Source: Halorussus rarus (GTDB taxonomy: Archaea > Halobacteriota > Halobacteria > Halobacteriales > Haladaptataceae). Taken from it: a DNA stretch of 64,000 nucleotides. Location: positions 310,001-374,000 of the forward strand of contig NZ_QPMJ01000004.1 in NCBI RefSeq assembly GCF_003369835.1, in the 5' to 3' direction. This document shows positions 22,581-31,179 of the stretch, piece by piece (position 1 is the stretch's first letter; each line of letters starts with the position of its first letter). Made by a program: the position numbers and the translations under genes. The notes below the pieces were generated by a model, which worked only from the letters and a program-made list of their open reading frames with translations, did no database searches and was not told where the DNA came from.

Positions 22581-22793
22581 ATGCCCGAAATCTACGGCGA
22601 GTACGAGGACGAGGCCGACAGCCAGTTCGTCGGCTGCGTCGTCTGCGGGACGACCCTGGACCTGTTCGAGCCCCACCCGATGTTCCGCGAGGAGAGCGTC
22701 TCGGAGGTCGGCGACGTGGTCGCGCGGACCTACCACTTCTGCGGCGAGGACTGCATCGAGCAGTGGAAGCGCGACCGCGACACGGGGGAGTGA
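22581..22793 (+). CDS. Small zinc-finger protein (70 aa)
   Basis: A 70-residue protein, MPEIYGEYEDEADSQ at the N terminus, with two cysteine pairs: CVVC (residues 20-23) and C...C in FCGEDCIEQW (around 54-59). This is a treble-clef-like small zinc finger common in haloarchaea, similar to the Cys-rich tail of TRASH-type proteins. ATG 22581 is preferred because the upstream in-frame extension is basic and unlike these proteins. Small haloarchaeal zinc-finger proteins have been linked to regulation of growth and motility, but nothing in this sequence identifies a target. Confidence 0.75.
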   Translation: MPEIYGEYEDEADSQFVGCVVCGTTLDLFEPHPMFREESVSEVGDVVARTYHFCGEDCIEQWKRDRDTGE

Positions 22794-23095
22794 CCGGAGC
22801 CGCGGCGAGCCGGAGAAGATAGAACCCGTATTCGAGGCCATCGTGCGTGAGAGAGACTCGCACGTATATTTTGGGCCTAATCAATTAGGTAGAGCTACTA
22901 TTATCGACCCCTGAGGAGGTAGTAATAGCGGCAGCCCCCTCCAAGCACGAGTGCCTCTGACAGCAATCTACTGCCGCATTCACGGGTGACTGCCCGAAAC
23001 CCGACTGCTTCCCCGCTTTCCGGTTTACGGCCTTACTACAGCGAGTATTCCGTGGTGCTCGTCTCACACGGGGAATGGACTCCTCCGCTCCTAGC
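22794..23095. other. A/T-rich intergenic region
   Basis: No gene recognised. From about 22860 the base composition falls well below that of neighbouring DNA. It contains the hairpin and T-tract at 22842-22872, a perfect CCTAAT-CA-ATTAGG palindrome (22876-22889), and several short open frames with poor codon use that I do not accept as genes. The region could hold a non-coding RNA or a decayed gene. Confidence 0.35.
22842..22872 (+). terminator. Candidate transcription terminator after zinc-finger gene
   Basis: A hairpin (CGTGC-GTGAG / CTC-GCACG, 22842-22864, one bulged base) followed directly by TATATTTT lies 49 bases after the stop of the small zinc-finger gene. Archaeal termination depends mainly on the T-tract, so this is a reasonable but unproven terminator. 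Confidence 0.35.
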
Positions 23096-23260
23096 TCACA
23101 ACGAGACTACGAGGGAGAGAATTTCATACACTGCACCGATCAAGAACGTCAGAACTACGAGAACGGCAAACCATTTCCGACCGTTCCCCGGTATACTGGG
23201 AGTTTCCGACGGATAATACGGTGACAATGGGTTATTCGAGTCGGGGCCATTGCCAGTCAT
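23096..23260 (-). CDS. Small single-span membrane protein (54 aa)
   Basis: A 54-residue protein beginning MTGNGPDSNNPLSPYYPSE, with a Pro/Ser/Asn-rich N terminus and one membrane segment (KWFAVLVVLTFLIGAVYEIL, about residues 30-49). ATG 23260 was chosen over an earlier in-frame ATG because a strong TATA box (GATATATAAC, 23281-23290) lies 21-30 bases upstream, exactly the spacing of a leaderless haloarchaeal transcript. Lower G+C than its neighbours. Function unknown; single-span small membrane proteins often modulate a larger complex. Confidence 0.6.
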   Translation of the reverse strand: MTGNGPDSNNPLSPYYPSETPSIPGNGRKWFAVLVVLTFLIGAVYEILSLVVSL

Positions 23261-23280
23261 ACGGAAACGTTGGCTCGTTC

Positions 23281-23290
23281 GATATATAAC
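23281..23290 (-). promoter_or_regulatory. TATA box of small membrane protein gene
   Basis: GATATATAAC on the minus strand, 21-30 bases upstream of ATG 23260. Its match to the archaeal TATA consensus and its spacing define the start of the 54-aa gene. Confidence 0.6.
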
Positions 23291-23432
23291 TGCTGTGTAG
23301 GTGACAGTTCGAGAGATTTCGAAAAATCCGGAGCTGAGGAGGCGGATAGATGCACGCTCTGCACCCGACGTCCATTTCACACCTCGAAGAGAACTGGGAA
23401 ACTGCGCCGTTGTCGCGTTGCGAGAGCGGCGA

Positions 23433-24866
23433 TCAGGCGATTCGCCGGACGCCGCTGGAGATGCGCTTGCGGTTGTAGACGAGTTCGCCGAGCGCCCAGC
23501 CGACCAGCAGGAGCGCGGCGAACACGACGCCGACGAAGTCCCACGGCCCCATCCAGACCGGACGGATCCACGGCGTGACGTGGGCCCACCGTTCGGCGAA
23601 CGAGTCGACCGGTTCGGCGACTGGCGTCCCCGCGAACGCGGCCGACATCCACTGCGCGAACGTGAGCCGGTCGCCCGTGCCGGGCGTCAGCCCCGCGCTG
23701 TTGGAGACGGCGTACTCGCCCGCGGCGTTCATGTCGGCGATGGTCGAGAGGTTCCCGGCCTCGTCCGCCTCGTCGCCGTAGGTGATGCGCTCGACGTCGT
23801 AGGGCGCCCACGGCGCGTAGAACTCCCAGACGATCTCGCCCTGCGGGGTGACCTCCATCACGCGGTTGTTCATCGAGTCGACCACCATAGTGTTCCCGTT
23901 CGGCAGCCGGTCGGCGTCCCGCGGCCAGTTGAAGCTCTTGGAGGACCCGAGCTGCCACGTCTGCTCCCAGTCGTCGCCGCGCTTGGCGTACTCGACGATG
24001 CGGTCGTTCTCGCTGTCGGCGACCAGAATCGTCGGGTTGCCGCTCTTGCTCTCCAGGTACTGGGGATTGTGCTGCTCGTGCATCACGTCGTAGTTCTGAT
24101 CGCTCCCGAGGCGCATGTCGATCTCCTTCGTGGAGCGGTTGATGACCATCACCTGGTCCATATTGCGCGGCGAGATCAGGTACTGCCCCTCGGCTATCTT
24201 GTCGACGTCGTTGACGTGGGTCCAGTCGTTCTTCGGCGGTTCGGCGGCGTACGTGCCGCCCTGCTCCTTGGTCCAGTCGGTGTGCTTGCGGAACTGCCAC
24301 TCCCAGACGACCTCGTCGCTGCCGCGGTCGTAGATGAAGACGCGGTCCTCGTTGACCTCGCTGGTGGTGTTGTAGTTCCGCATGTTGGCGACGAGCAGCT
24401 GGTCGCCGTTGATGAGGTCGACGTCGTGGGTGTCGTGGACCTCGTCGAACCGCTCACGCCAGACGACCTCGTCGTTCTGGGGGTCGTACTCGTAGACGGT
24501 CGTCCCGCCCTTGCGGGTCCCGCTGACGAGGATGTTGCTCCCGTTGACGGGGTCGACGTCGTAGAACCAGGTGACATCGAGGTCGCTCCCGTTGTGGATC
24601 CACTTCACGTCACCGCGGGGGCCGACCCCGACGACGCGGGCGGGCTTCTTCCCGCTGGACTGCCCCTGGAACTTGAATCCCTGTATCGAGATGACCGTCG
24701 TCCCCTCCGCCGGGGACTCGATGGTCCCCTTCTGGAGGTCGGTGTGGGAGGGCTCGTACGTGAGCGCGGAGACCGCGGAGGGAACGAGTAGCGACGCGAT
24801 GACCAGCAACACGACGGCGCGGACCACCCAGGGCCTGGAGAGGCGCGCCTTCCAGTCGTTCGGCAT
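23433..24866 (-). CDS. ASST-like (arylsulfotransferase-type) beta-propeller membrane protein
   Basis: A 477-residue protein with an N-terminal membrane segment (residues 12-33, VVRAVVLLVIASLLVPSAVSA), a large beta-propeller body and a C-terminal membrane segment (PWDFVGVVFAALLLVGWALGEL) followed by a basic tail. The body has repeated HD-DV-ING and W-R-A-LPNGNTMV blades; HDTHDVDLINGDQLLVAN and EQHNPQYL match the arylsulfotransferase (ASST) domain, in which His residues act in sulfate transfer between phenols. Whether this protein is catalytic or only a propeller scaffold cannot be told. The body is presumably outside the cell. ATG 24866 is supported by a TATA box at 24889-24896. Confidence 0.75.
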   Translation of the reverse strand: MPNDWKARLSRPWVVRAVVLLVIASLLVPSAVSALTYEPSHTDLQKGTIESPAEGTTVISIQGFKFQGQSSGKKPARVVGVGPRGDVKWIHNGSDLDVTWFYDVDPVNGSNILVSGTRKGGTTVYEYDPQNDEVVWRERFDEVHDTHDVDLINGDQLLVANMRNYNTTSEVNEDRVFIYDRGSDEVVWEWQFRKHTDWTKEQGGTYAAEPPKNDWTHVNDVDKIAEGQYLISPRNMDQVMVINRSTKEIDMRLGSDQNYDVMHEQHNPQYLESKSGNPTILVADSENDRIVEYAKRGDDWEQTWQLGSSKSFNWPRDADRLPNGNTMVVDSMNNRVMEVTPQGEIVWEFYAPWAPYDVERITYGDEADEAGNLSTIADMNAAGEYAVSNSAGLTPGTGDRLTFAQWMSAAFAGTPVAEPVDSFAERWAHVTPWIRPVWMGPWDFVGVVFAALLLVGWALGELVYNRKRISSGVRRIA

Positions 24867-24888
24867 ACACCCCGATACAGCCAGACGG

Positions 24889-24896
24889 AATATATG
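24889..24896 (-). promoter_or_regulatory. TATA box of the ASST-like gene
   Basis: An AATATATG element on the plus strand, reading CATATATT on the minus strand, 23-30 bases upstream of ATG 24866. It supports a leaderless transcript and decides the start. Confidence 0.55.
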
Positions 24897-25036
24897 GGTT
24901 TTGTCCTCTTTCCCGGTGAAGTCAGTATCAACTAATCGGAGACGACAACTCGAAACCCGGCTGCGAGCGTCGTCACGTCGCCACTCGCTCGACACTACCG
25001 TCAGTCCCTTGGCGTCGGTGGGCGTGACCACCGCGT

Positions 25037-25555
25037 ATGGAGTTCAGCGTCATCCAGGGCGACATCGCCGAGCAGCGGGCCGACGTGCTGGTCAACGCCG
25101 CGGGCACCAGCCTCCGGATGGGTAGCGGCGTGGCGGGCGCGCTCCGCCGGGCGGCCGGCGAGGAGCTGAACGAGGCGGCGATGGCCGAGGGCCCGGTAGA
25201 CCTCGGCGAGGTGGCAGTCACCGACGCCTACGGGCTGGACGCCGAGCACGTCGTCCACGCGGCCGCGATGCCCCACTACGGCGACGGGCAGGCGACCGCC
25301 GAGAGCATCCGCCACGCGACCCGGAACGGCCTGGAAGTGGCCGAGGAGCTTGGCGCCGAGTCGCTCGTGATTCCCGCGCTGGGGTGCGGCGTCGCCGGGT
25401 TCGACCTCCGGGAGGGCGCCCGCATCGTCTGCGGGGAGATCGCCGCCCACGAGGCCGACTCGCTCTCGGACGTCCGGTTCGTCGCGTACGCCGACGAGGA
25501 GTACGAGACGGTTCGGTCGGTCGCCGAAAGCGTTCGCGAGCCCGAAAGTGTTTGA
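25037..25555 (+). CDS. Macro-domain protein (ADP-ribose binding/hydrolysing)
   Basis: A 172-residue protein that is a single macro domain. Visible landmarks are FSVIQGDIAEQRADVLVNAAGTS (N-terminal strand and the Asn-containing loop), RMGSGVAGALRRAAGEEL, the HAAAMPHYGDGQ region, and the glycine-rich GCGVAGFDLREGARIVCGE loop that contacts the distal ribose and diphosphate. Macro domains bind ADP-ribose and often remove it from proteins or from 1''-phosphate. It is preceded by the divergent ASST-like gene and followed by a histidine kinase 330 bases on; no operon partner is evident. Confidence 0.9.
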   Translation: MEFSVIQGDIAEQRADVLVNAAGTSLRMGSGVAGALRRAAGEELNEAAMAEGPVDLGEVAVTDAYGLDAEHVVHAAAMPHYGDGQATAESIRHATRNGLEVAEELGAESLVIPALGCGVAGFDLREGARIVCGEIAAHEADSLSDVRFVAYADEEYETVRSVAESVREPESV

Positions 25556-25884
25556 TTTTTAGTATAGAACGAAATCTGTATTTACCAGCTTTCCGTAACG
25601 TTCGGTCGGAGACGTACTCGCATGCGCTCGAACCGCTGGACGTCCGGTCGGAGCCCGGAGTCGACGCCGCGCTGGGGTCGCGGAGCGGCGGCGCAGCGGC
25701 GACCGGCAGCGTTCGGGGAGGCAGGTCGTCCGGCCGTCGTACCGGGGAAATCTACTTCTACCCCCGGTGCCGACCTACCGGCCGAGCGAGACCGGAGCAG
25801 GGGTCGGACCGCCGGGACGCCGTCCGCCCGACTCGAACGCGGAGGACGCGGAGGCCGAGATCAGAGGGGGAATCGAACACGACC
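25556..25884. other. Intergenic region upstream of histidine kinase
   Basis: No gene. The first 60 bases are A/T-richer (TTTTTAGTATAGAACG, 25556-25571), the only promoter-like element seen; it is over 300 bases from the kinase start, so a long leader or an unrecognised promoter closer to 25850 is needed. Confidence 0.3.
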
Positions 25885-27489
25885 ATGAGCGAGGAGTTAC
25901 GAGAGGAGAAGCGGAAGATCGAGGAGCTCCACGAGGTCGCCTCCGAGATGGCGGGCTGCCACGACGAGGCGGAGGTCTACCGCCTCGGCGTGGACGCCGC
26001 CGAGGAGATCCTGGAGTTCGACATCTGCGGCATCGACGTCGAGGAGGACGGCTACCTGGTCCCGGTGGCCACCTCCACGGAGATGCCCACCGAGGGGTAC
26101 GAGTCGCTCGAAGCCGACGCGGGCATCGCCGGCCGCACCTACCAGAGCGGCGAGTCGTTCGTCGTCGACGACGTGCGCCGGATGGACGTTGCCGAGCCCG
26201 TCCAGCAGGAGTACCGGTCCATCCTCAGCGTCCCGGTTGGCGACCGCGGCGTGTTCCAGGCCGGGTCCCGCGAGACCGACGCGTTCGACGAGGACGACCG
26301 CGAGCTCGCGGAGCTGCTGCTGTCGCACGTCTCGGCGGTCGTCTCGCGCATCGACTCCCAGACGGCGCTGCGCGAGAGCGAGGAGAAGTACCGGACGCTG
26401 GTCGAGGGGAGCCACGACGCCATCTTCATCCACGACGACGAGCGGTTCCGGTTCGTCAACGACCGGGTGTCGGAGCTCACCGGGTACGACCGCGACGAAC
26501 TCGTCGGGATGCCGGTGTGGGACGTCGTTCACGAGGACGACGTCGACCGGGTCCGACAGCTGATCGAACGCCGGAAGGCGGACAGGCAGACGCCCCACTA
26601 CCAGCTCCGCATCCGGTCGCGGGAGGGCGAGGTCAGGTACCTCGAACTCAGCGTCCAGGCCATCACGTACGACGGCCAGCGGGCCCACCTCGGGTCGGCC
26701 CGCGACGTGACCGAGCGCCGGAAGCGCAAGCGGAAGCTCGAGCGGAAGAACGAGCGGCTCAAGGAGTTCACCAGCGTCGTCAGCCACGACCTCCGGAACC
26801 CCCTGAACGTCGCGCAGGGCCACCTCGAACTCGCCCGCGGGACCGGCGCGGACCGCCACTTCGAGAAGACCGAGTCGGCGCTGAGCCGGATGGAGTCGCT
26901 CATCGACGACCTGCTCGCGCTCGCCCGCCAGGGCCAGGACGTCAGCGACACCGAGTCGGTGGCGCTCGACGCGGTGGTCCGGCGGGCCTGGTCGTCCGTC
27001 TCGACGGGGGACGCGAGCCTCGCGGTGGCTGACGACCTTCCCGCGGTCGAGGCCGACGCCGGCCGGCTCCAGGAGCTGCTGGAGAACCTGTTCCGGAACG
27101 CAGTCGAGCACGGCTCGACCAGCCCTCACTCGCAAGCTCGCGAGGACGCCGTGGAGCACGGCTCCGCGAGCCCTCGCTCGCAGGCTCGCGGGGACGCGGT
27201 CGAACACGGCGGCGACGCCGCCACCGTCCGCGTCGGCCCGCTGACCGCCTCTGCTCCGGACGCGGGCGACGCCGAAATCGCGCCGAGCGGCTTCTACGTC
27301 GAGGACGACGGGCAGGGCATCCCGCCGGACGAGCGCGAGAAGGTGTTCGAGCACGGCCACACCACCGCCGACGACGGGTCGGGACTGGGGCTCGCGATAG
27401 TCAGCAGTATCGCGGAGGCCCACGGATGGGAGGTCGGCGTCACCGACGGCGAGGCGGGCGGCGCTCGCTTCGAGGTGCGGACGACCTGA
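25885..27489 (+). CDS. GAF-PAS sensor histidine kinase with 16-aa repeats in the ATPase domain
   Basis: A 534-residue soluble kinase: GAF domain (about 10-155), PAS domain (165-280, with DAIFIHDDERFRFVNDRVSELTGY), HisKA with phospho-acceptor His301 in VSHDLRNPL, and HATPase (about 385-534) with N-box NLFRNAVEHG, G1 box DDGQGIP and G2 GSGLGL. Immediately after the N-box, residues 408-444 contain two and a bit tandem 16-residue repeats (VEHGSTSPHSQAREDA), encoded by an exact 48-bp period (27103-27198). The catalytic elements flank the insertion intact. No membrane segment and no adjacent response regulator, so the output is unknown. It shares its GAF style with the 14548-17460 kinase, and both carry related repeats at the same position. 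Confidence 0.9.
   Translation: MSEELREEKRKIEELHEVASEMAGCHDEAEVYRLGVDAAEEILEFDICGIDVEEDGYLVPVATSTEMPTEGYESLEADAGIAGRTYQSGESFVVDDVRRMDVAEPVQQEYRSILSVPVGDRGVFQAGSRETDAFDEDDRELAELLLSHVSAVVSRIDSQTALRESEEKYRTLVEGSHDAIFIHDDERFRFVNDRVSELTGYDRDELVGMPVWDVVHEDDVDRVRQLIERRKADRQTPHYQLRIRSREGEVRYLELSVQAITYDGQRAHLGSARDVTERRKRKRKLERKNERLKEFTSVVSHDLRNPLNVAQGHLELARGTGADRHFEKTESALSRMESLIDDLLALARQGQDVSDTESVALDAVVRRAWSSVSTGDASLAVADDLPAVEADAGRLQELLENLFRNAVEHGSTSPHSQAREDAVEHGSASPRSQARGDAVEHGGDAATVRVGPLTASAPDAGDAEIAPSGFYVEDDGQGIPPDEREKVFEHGHTTADDGSGLGLAIVSSIAEAHGWEVGVTDGEAGGARFEVRTT
27103..27198 (+). repeat. Tandem 48-bp repeat in histidine kinase ATP-binding domain
   Basis: Two 48-bp units, 27103-27150 and 27151-27198, plus a partial third from 27199. 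Each unit opens with a palindromic 17-mer (27103-27119 perfect, 7-bp arms and ACG centre; 27151-27167 with one mismatch) and continues with an AGCCCTC...GAGGACGC stretch. Encoded peptide is 16 residues per unit. Confidence 0.85.
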
Positions 27490-27534
27490 CGCGGAGAACG
27501 GCGGCAGTCGAGCGCCGCCGCAGGCACCGAAGGG

Positions 27535-28557
27535 CTACCTGAAGCCGGTGACGTCACCGATCGAGAGCGGACTACCGGGGAGGTCGGCCGGCGGGTCGGG
27601 GTCGTTGTACGCGCTGGGCGCGACGTCGTTGGGCGAGTCGGGGTAGAACAGCGCGGCGAGCAGGTGGAGCTGGCGCCGCCCGACGTCGAGTTCGAACTGG
27701 CCGCCGCCGTACATGTCGATGTCGCGGTCCTCGCAGTACTCGACGGTGTCGAGCAGCGACTCGACAGACCCGAACCGCGAGGGCTTGACGTTGAGCCAGT
27801 CGGGCTCGAACGGGAGTTCGCGGACGCTCTCGACTCCGGTGATCGGGTAGTCCCACGACACCCGGTCGCGGGCCGGGTCGAGCGCGTCCGCGGTCGCGTC
27901 GGTCCACGCCGGGTCCTCCAGAATCGCGTCGGGGAACGACTCGACCACCCGGCGGTAGAGGTCGGGGTCGGCGCTCCCGGCCACGTCGGCGTCCTCGTAC
28001 AGCGCCTTGAAGTCGACCACGCGGACGCCCGCGCCGGCGAGGTCGGCCACGAGGTCGTCGGTCCAGCCGTCGTCGGCGTCGAGCTTGAACTCCAGGTCGG
28101 GGTCGCGGTCGCGCCACCGCTCGACCGCGTCTGGGCGCGGCGGGTCGCCCAGCGGCGGGCTCGCCACGAAGCGCACGGGGTCGTACTCGCGGTCGAGCCG
28201 GTCGCCGAGGTCGGCGTCGCACTGCCGGAGCGCGAGGTCCAGCGCGGCGCTCTCGAACGCCCACCGGCGGTAGTGCGGGAAGTGGGCGGCGGGGTCGGCG
28301 TCCGGGAAGAGGTCCAGGTCGGCCAGCGCCGCCGAGAACGAGTCGACGGTGTACTCGCCCGCGAGGTCGAACCGGTCGGGTATCGGGTGGAGGTCGGCGT
28401 CGTAGGTCACGTCCTCGCCCTTCCCGACCGCGCCGTCGCCGGCCAGCGACACCACGGTCGTCGCACGGGTGAACTTCGAGGTCTCGCGCTCCAGCCGGTC
28501 GTACGCGACCGACTCGACGGTCAGCGGCAGGTCCGCGACCCGCTCGTAGAGGCTCAT
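27535..28557 (-). CDS. Enolase-superfamily-like protein (340 aa)
   Basis: A 340-residue protein with the two-part fold of the enolase superfamily: an N-terminal capping domain (to about 135) and a barrel with FKLDADDGWTD, VDFKALYED, ILEDPAWTD and WLNVKPSRFGSVESLLDTVEYCEDRD, then MYGGGQFELDVGRRQLHLLAALFYP. These correspond to the KxD, Asp, Glu-Asp and His/Asp barrel motifs of muconate-cycloisomerase-like or o-succinylbenzoate-synthase-like enzymes, though several positions are altered, so catalytic competence is not certain. The protein is acidic and lacks a signal, so cytoplasmic. No menaquinone or amino-sugar operon surrounds it, so its substrate is unknown. Confidence 0.6.
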   Translation of the reverse strand: MSLYERVADLPLTVESVAYDRLERETSKFTRATTVVSLAGDGAVGKGEDVTYDADLHPIPDRFDLAGEYTVDSFSAALADLDLFPDADPAAHFPHYRRWAFESAALDLALRQCDADLGDRLDREYDPVRFVASPPLGDPPRPDAVERWRDRDPDLEFKLDADDGWTDDLVADLAGAGVRVVDFKALYEDADVAGSADPDLYRRVVESFPDAILEDPAWTDATADALDPARDRVSWDYPITGVESVRELPFEPDWLNVKPSRFGSVESLLDTVEYCEDRDIDMYGGGQFELDVGRRQLHLLAALFYPDSPNDVAPSAYNDPDPPADLPGSPLSIGDVTGFR

Positions 28558-28639
28558 ACCCGGCCGGACGGGCGCGGCGGGGAAAGTCGTTGGGTCGGGG
28601 CGGTCGGCCGCTCGGTCACGCCGGCGACCGGTCCATAGA

Positions 28640-29086
28640 CTACTCCGTCACGACGGTCACCGGGCCGTCGAAGTTGAGGATGATCGACTGGGTGAGGTCG
28701 CCGAACAGCGCCTTGCCGGCCGGCGAGCGGTTCTCGCCGGCGACGAACAGGTGGTCGCAGTCGCGTTCCTCGGCGGCGCGCAGGATCTGGTCGTGCTCGT
28801 CGCCGAGCCCGCCGACCGCCTCCCACGAGACGTCGACGCCGTCGAGCGCCTCGCGGCCCACGTCGGCCGCGAACTGCTCGGCGCCCTCGCGGGCCTCCGG
28901 CGCCGAGTAGACGACCGACCGGTCGGGGATCGACTCCATCGCCTGGCGCTTGTCCTCGTACTCCTCGTCGGTCGTGACGTGCAGCAACACCAGTTCTGCG
29001 CCGACGGCGGCCGCCAGTTCGCCCGCCTCCCGGACGAGTTCCTTCGTGGACTCGTCGGCGTCGACGACTACGAGTGCTCGGTCCAT
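28640..29086 (-). CDS. Universal stress protein family protein (148 aa)
   Basis: A 148-residue UspA-type protein: first strand MDRALVVVDADESTKELV, followed by the LVLLHVTTDEEYEDK turn. The central part (DRDHLFVAGENR region) and the final strand GPVTVVTE are the family's end. Near residues 115-125 it reads AGENRSPAGKALFGD, with the GxxGKALFG-like phosphate loop of the ATP-binding subgroup, so it may bind ATP. An A/T-rich stretch (TTATTAATGG, minus strand, about 29110-29120) lies 25-35 bases upstream of ATG 29086. It is an intact relative of the truncated UspA at 21810-21955. Confidence 0.85.
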   Translation of the reverse strand: MDRALVVVDADESTKELVREAGELAAAVGAELVLLHVTTDEEYEDKRQAMESIPDRSVVYSAPEAREGAEQFAADVGREALDGVDVSWEAVGGLGDEHDQILRAAEERDCDHLFVAGENRSPAGKALFGDLTQSIILNFDGPVTVVTE

Positions 29087-29231
29087 GTGTTATAGCTGAT
29101 GAACTGTCACCATTAATAAAGCGCACGACTCGAGGAGATCAGCCGGCCGGCCGGCGGAAACTACCCGACCGACGGCCGCGCCCGAAACCGGGGAAATCGG
29201 TCGCGAGCCGGCGTGAGCGCCGCCCCTACGC

Positions 29232-29237
29232 TTATAC
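29232..29237 (+). promoter_or_regulatory. TATA box of the phoD-like gene
   Basis: TTATAC 24-29 bases upstream of GTG 29261. The spacing makes a leaderless transcript likely and selects the GTG start over an earlier ATG at 29213, which would place the TATA box inside the coding region. Confidence 0.55.
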
Positions 29238-29260
29238 GCCTCCGTCGCGTCGGAACGTCC

Positions 29261-31018
29261 GTGTCAGACGACCAGCCCTCTCGAAGAGACGTCCTGCGAG
29301 TGACGAGTGGGGCCGCCGCGGGCGGCGCGCTGTCGACGCTCCCGGCCGCCGACGCTGTCGCCGCGCGAGTCGCCCCCGACGGCGCCGACCCCGAGACCTT
29401 CGCGGTCGACCGCGAGGCGGCGACGTCCGTGTTCCCCCAGTCGGTCGCGAGCGGCGGGCCCACGCCGCGGGGCGCACTGCTCTGGACCCGGGTCGACCCC
29501 GAGGCCTACGACGACGAGACGCCGCTGGCGGTCGAGGTGGCCCGCGACGAGGCGTTCGACGACACGGTCTACAACGGACTCGTTCCCCCCGACCGGTTCG
29601 GCCCGGAGCGCGACCACACCGCGATAGCGGACGTCGACGGCGAGCTCGAACCGGATAGCCGCTACTTCTACCGGTTCGTCCACGACGGCGACGCCAGCGA
29701 GGTCGGCCGGTGTCGGACGCTACCGGAGCCCGGCGCGAGCCCCGACTCGCTCCGGCTCGCGGTCGCCTCGTGTAACGACTACCGCCACGGCTACTTCGGC
29801 GCGTTCGGTCACATCGCCGAGACCGACGTCGACTTCCTGGTCCACCTCGGCGACTTCATCTACGAGTACGGCGGCGAGGACGGGCCCGACGACCGGGCCA
29901 TCGACCTGCCGAGCGGCGAGGACCAGGCCGAGGACCTGGCCGACTTCCGGCACCTCTACCGGACCTACCGCTCGGACGACGACCTCCGGAGTGCGCTCCG
30001 GAACCACACCATGATCCACACGTGGGACGACCACGAGATCGTCGAGGACCGGTGGTGGAACTACGAGACCGAGGCGCCCGAGACCGACAAGCACCCGCGG
30101 GGCGACGACCCGGAGTTCATGCGGGAGCTGTACACCGCGGGCATCCGGGCCTACACCGAGTACGTCCCCGCCCGCGTGGAGTACGACCCGCCCGCGGACG
30201 ACGGGTCGGGCCTCTCGCCGGAGGCCATCAAGGACAACTTCCGGCTCTACCGGTCGTTCCGGTTCGGCGACCTCGCGGCCCTGTTCATGACCGACGAGCG
30301 GCTCTACCGGTCGCCACCGCCGGGACCGGACGACTCCGATCCGGCCGTCTCCGCGAAGACCGCGGCCGAGGAGCCGGGGCGGACGATGCTCGGCGAGGAC
30401 CAGCGGCAGTGGCTGCTCGACGGCATGACGACCTCGAACGCGACGTGGACGCTCTGGGGGAACGAGGTGCTGGCGGCCGCCTTCCGGTTCGTCGACGGCG
30501 GCGAGGTGACTGTCAACGCCGACGCCTGGGACGGCTACCGGAGCGAGCGCGAGCGGGTCCTGACCCGACTGGAGAAGGCGGGGGTCGACAACCTGGTGGC
30601 GCTTACCGGCGACATGCACAGCTACCTCGCGGCCTACCTGCTGACCGACTACGAACTGGTCGGCGGGGATGAGGGCCTGTCGGACATCGGCCCCGGCGAG
30701 CGCACCGGTGTCGAGTTCATGGCGCCCGCGGTCAGCAGCGACAACCTCGTGGCGCTCGGGGAGTTCCCCGAGAACGGCACCGAGACGGTGGTCGGGGCGC
30801 TCAAGGCCGGCAACCCCCACGTCGAGTGGTTCGACAGCAGCCACTGGGGCTACGCGGTCGTCGACGTCCGGACCGACCGGCTGGTCTACTCGGCCTACCA
30901 CGTGGACCGGGACTCCCCCGACGCGTCCAGAGAGCTCCTGCGCCGGTACCGGGTCCCCGCCGGCTCGGTCGAACTGCAGCGGACCGACGACGGTGCCGGC
31001 GACGACGGCTTCTTCTGA
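29261..31018 (+). CDS. PhoD-like phosphodiesterase/alkaline phosphatase, Tat-exported
   Basis: A 585-residue protein beginning with a Tat signal (SRRDVLRVTSGAAAGGAL, residues 7-24), then an N-terminal beta domain (FPQSVASGGPTPRGALLWTRVDP). The metallophosphatase core shows AVASCNDYRHGYFGAF, LVHLGDFIYEYGGED, MIHTWDDHEIVEDRW and GDMHSYLAAYL, all typical of PhoD, which uses Fe3+/Ca2+ to hydrolyse phosphodiesters and monoesters outside the cell. The SSHWGYAVVDV end is also typical. GTG 29261 was chosen from the TATA box at 29232-29237. No phosphate-regulon partner is adjacent, but a PiT transporter lies 7 kb downstream. Confidence 0.92.
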   Translation: MSDDQPSRRDVLRVTSGAAAGGALSTLPAADAVAARVAPDGADPETFAVDREAATSVFPQSVASGGPTPRGALLWTRVDPEAYDDETPLAVEVARDEAFDDTVYNGLVPPDRFGPERDHTAIADVDGELEPDSRYFYRFVHDGDASEVGRCRTLPEPGASPDSLRLAVASCNDYRHGYFGAFGHIAETDVDFLVHLGDFIYEYGGEDGPDDRAIDLPSGEDQAEDLADFRHLYRTYRSDDDLRSALRNHTMIHTWDDHEIVEDRWWNYETEAPETDKHPRGDDPEFMRELYTAGIRAYTEYVPARVEYDPPADDGSGLSPEAIKDNFRLYRSFRFGDLAALFMTDERLYRSPPPGPDDSDPAVSAKTAAEEPGRTMLGEDQRQWLLDGMTTSNATWTLWGNEVLAAAFRFVDGGEVTVNADAWDGYRSERERVLTRLEKAGVDNLVALTGDMHSYLAAYLLTDYELVGGDEGLSDIGPGERTGVEFMAPAVSSDNLVALGEFPENGTETVVGALKAGNPHVEWFDSSHWGYAVVDVRTDRLVYSAYHVDRDSPDASRELLRRYRVPAGSVELQRTDDGAGDDGFF

Positions 31019-31179
31019 AGCGCCCGCGCAGTCTCGGGGGCGCTGTGCGCCGCGGTTTCCGCAGTATCTGCGGTGCGGAGCCCGCGTGAGCCGAGTGGCA
31101 ATCCCGACAAGACCGCGTTAGATGAATTAATATCCGAGAGGAAATTTTATAACGCGGAAGATGGAAACACAGTAACAAT

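Noticed and set aside
22885..23067. 60-aa minus-strand frame with several Cys in the A/T-rich block
   Set aside because: Codon use is unlike genuine genes, no TATA box lies at leaderless distance, and the sequence resembles no protein family.
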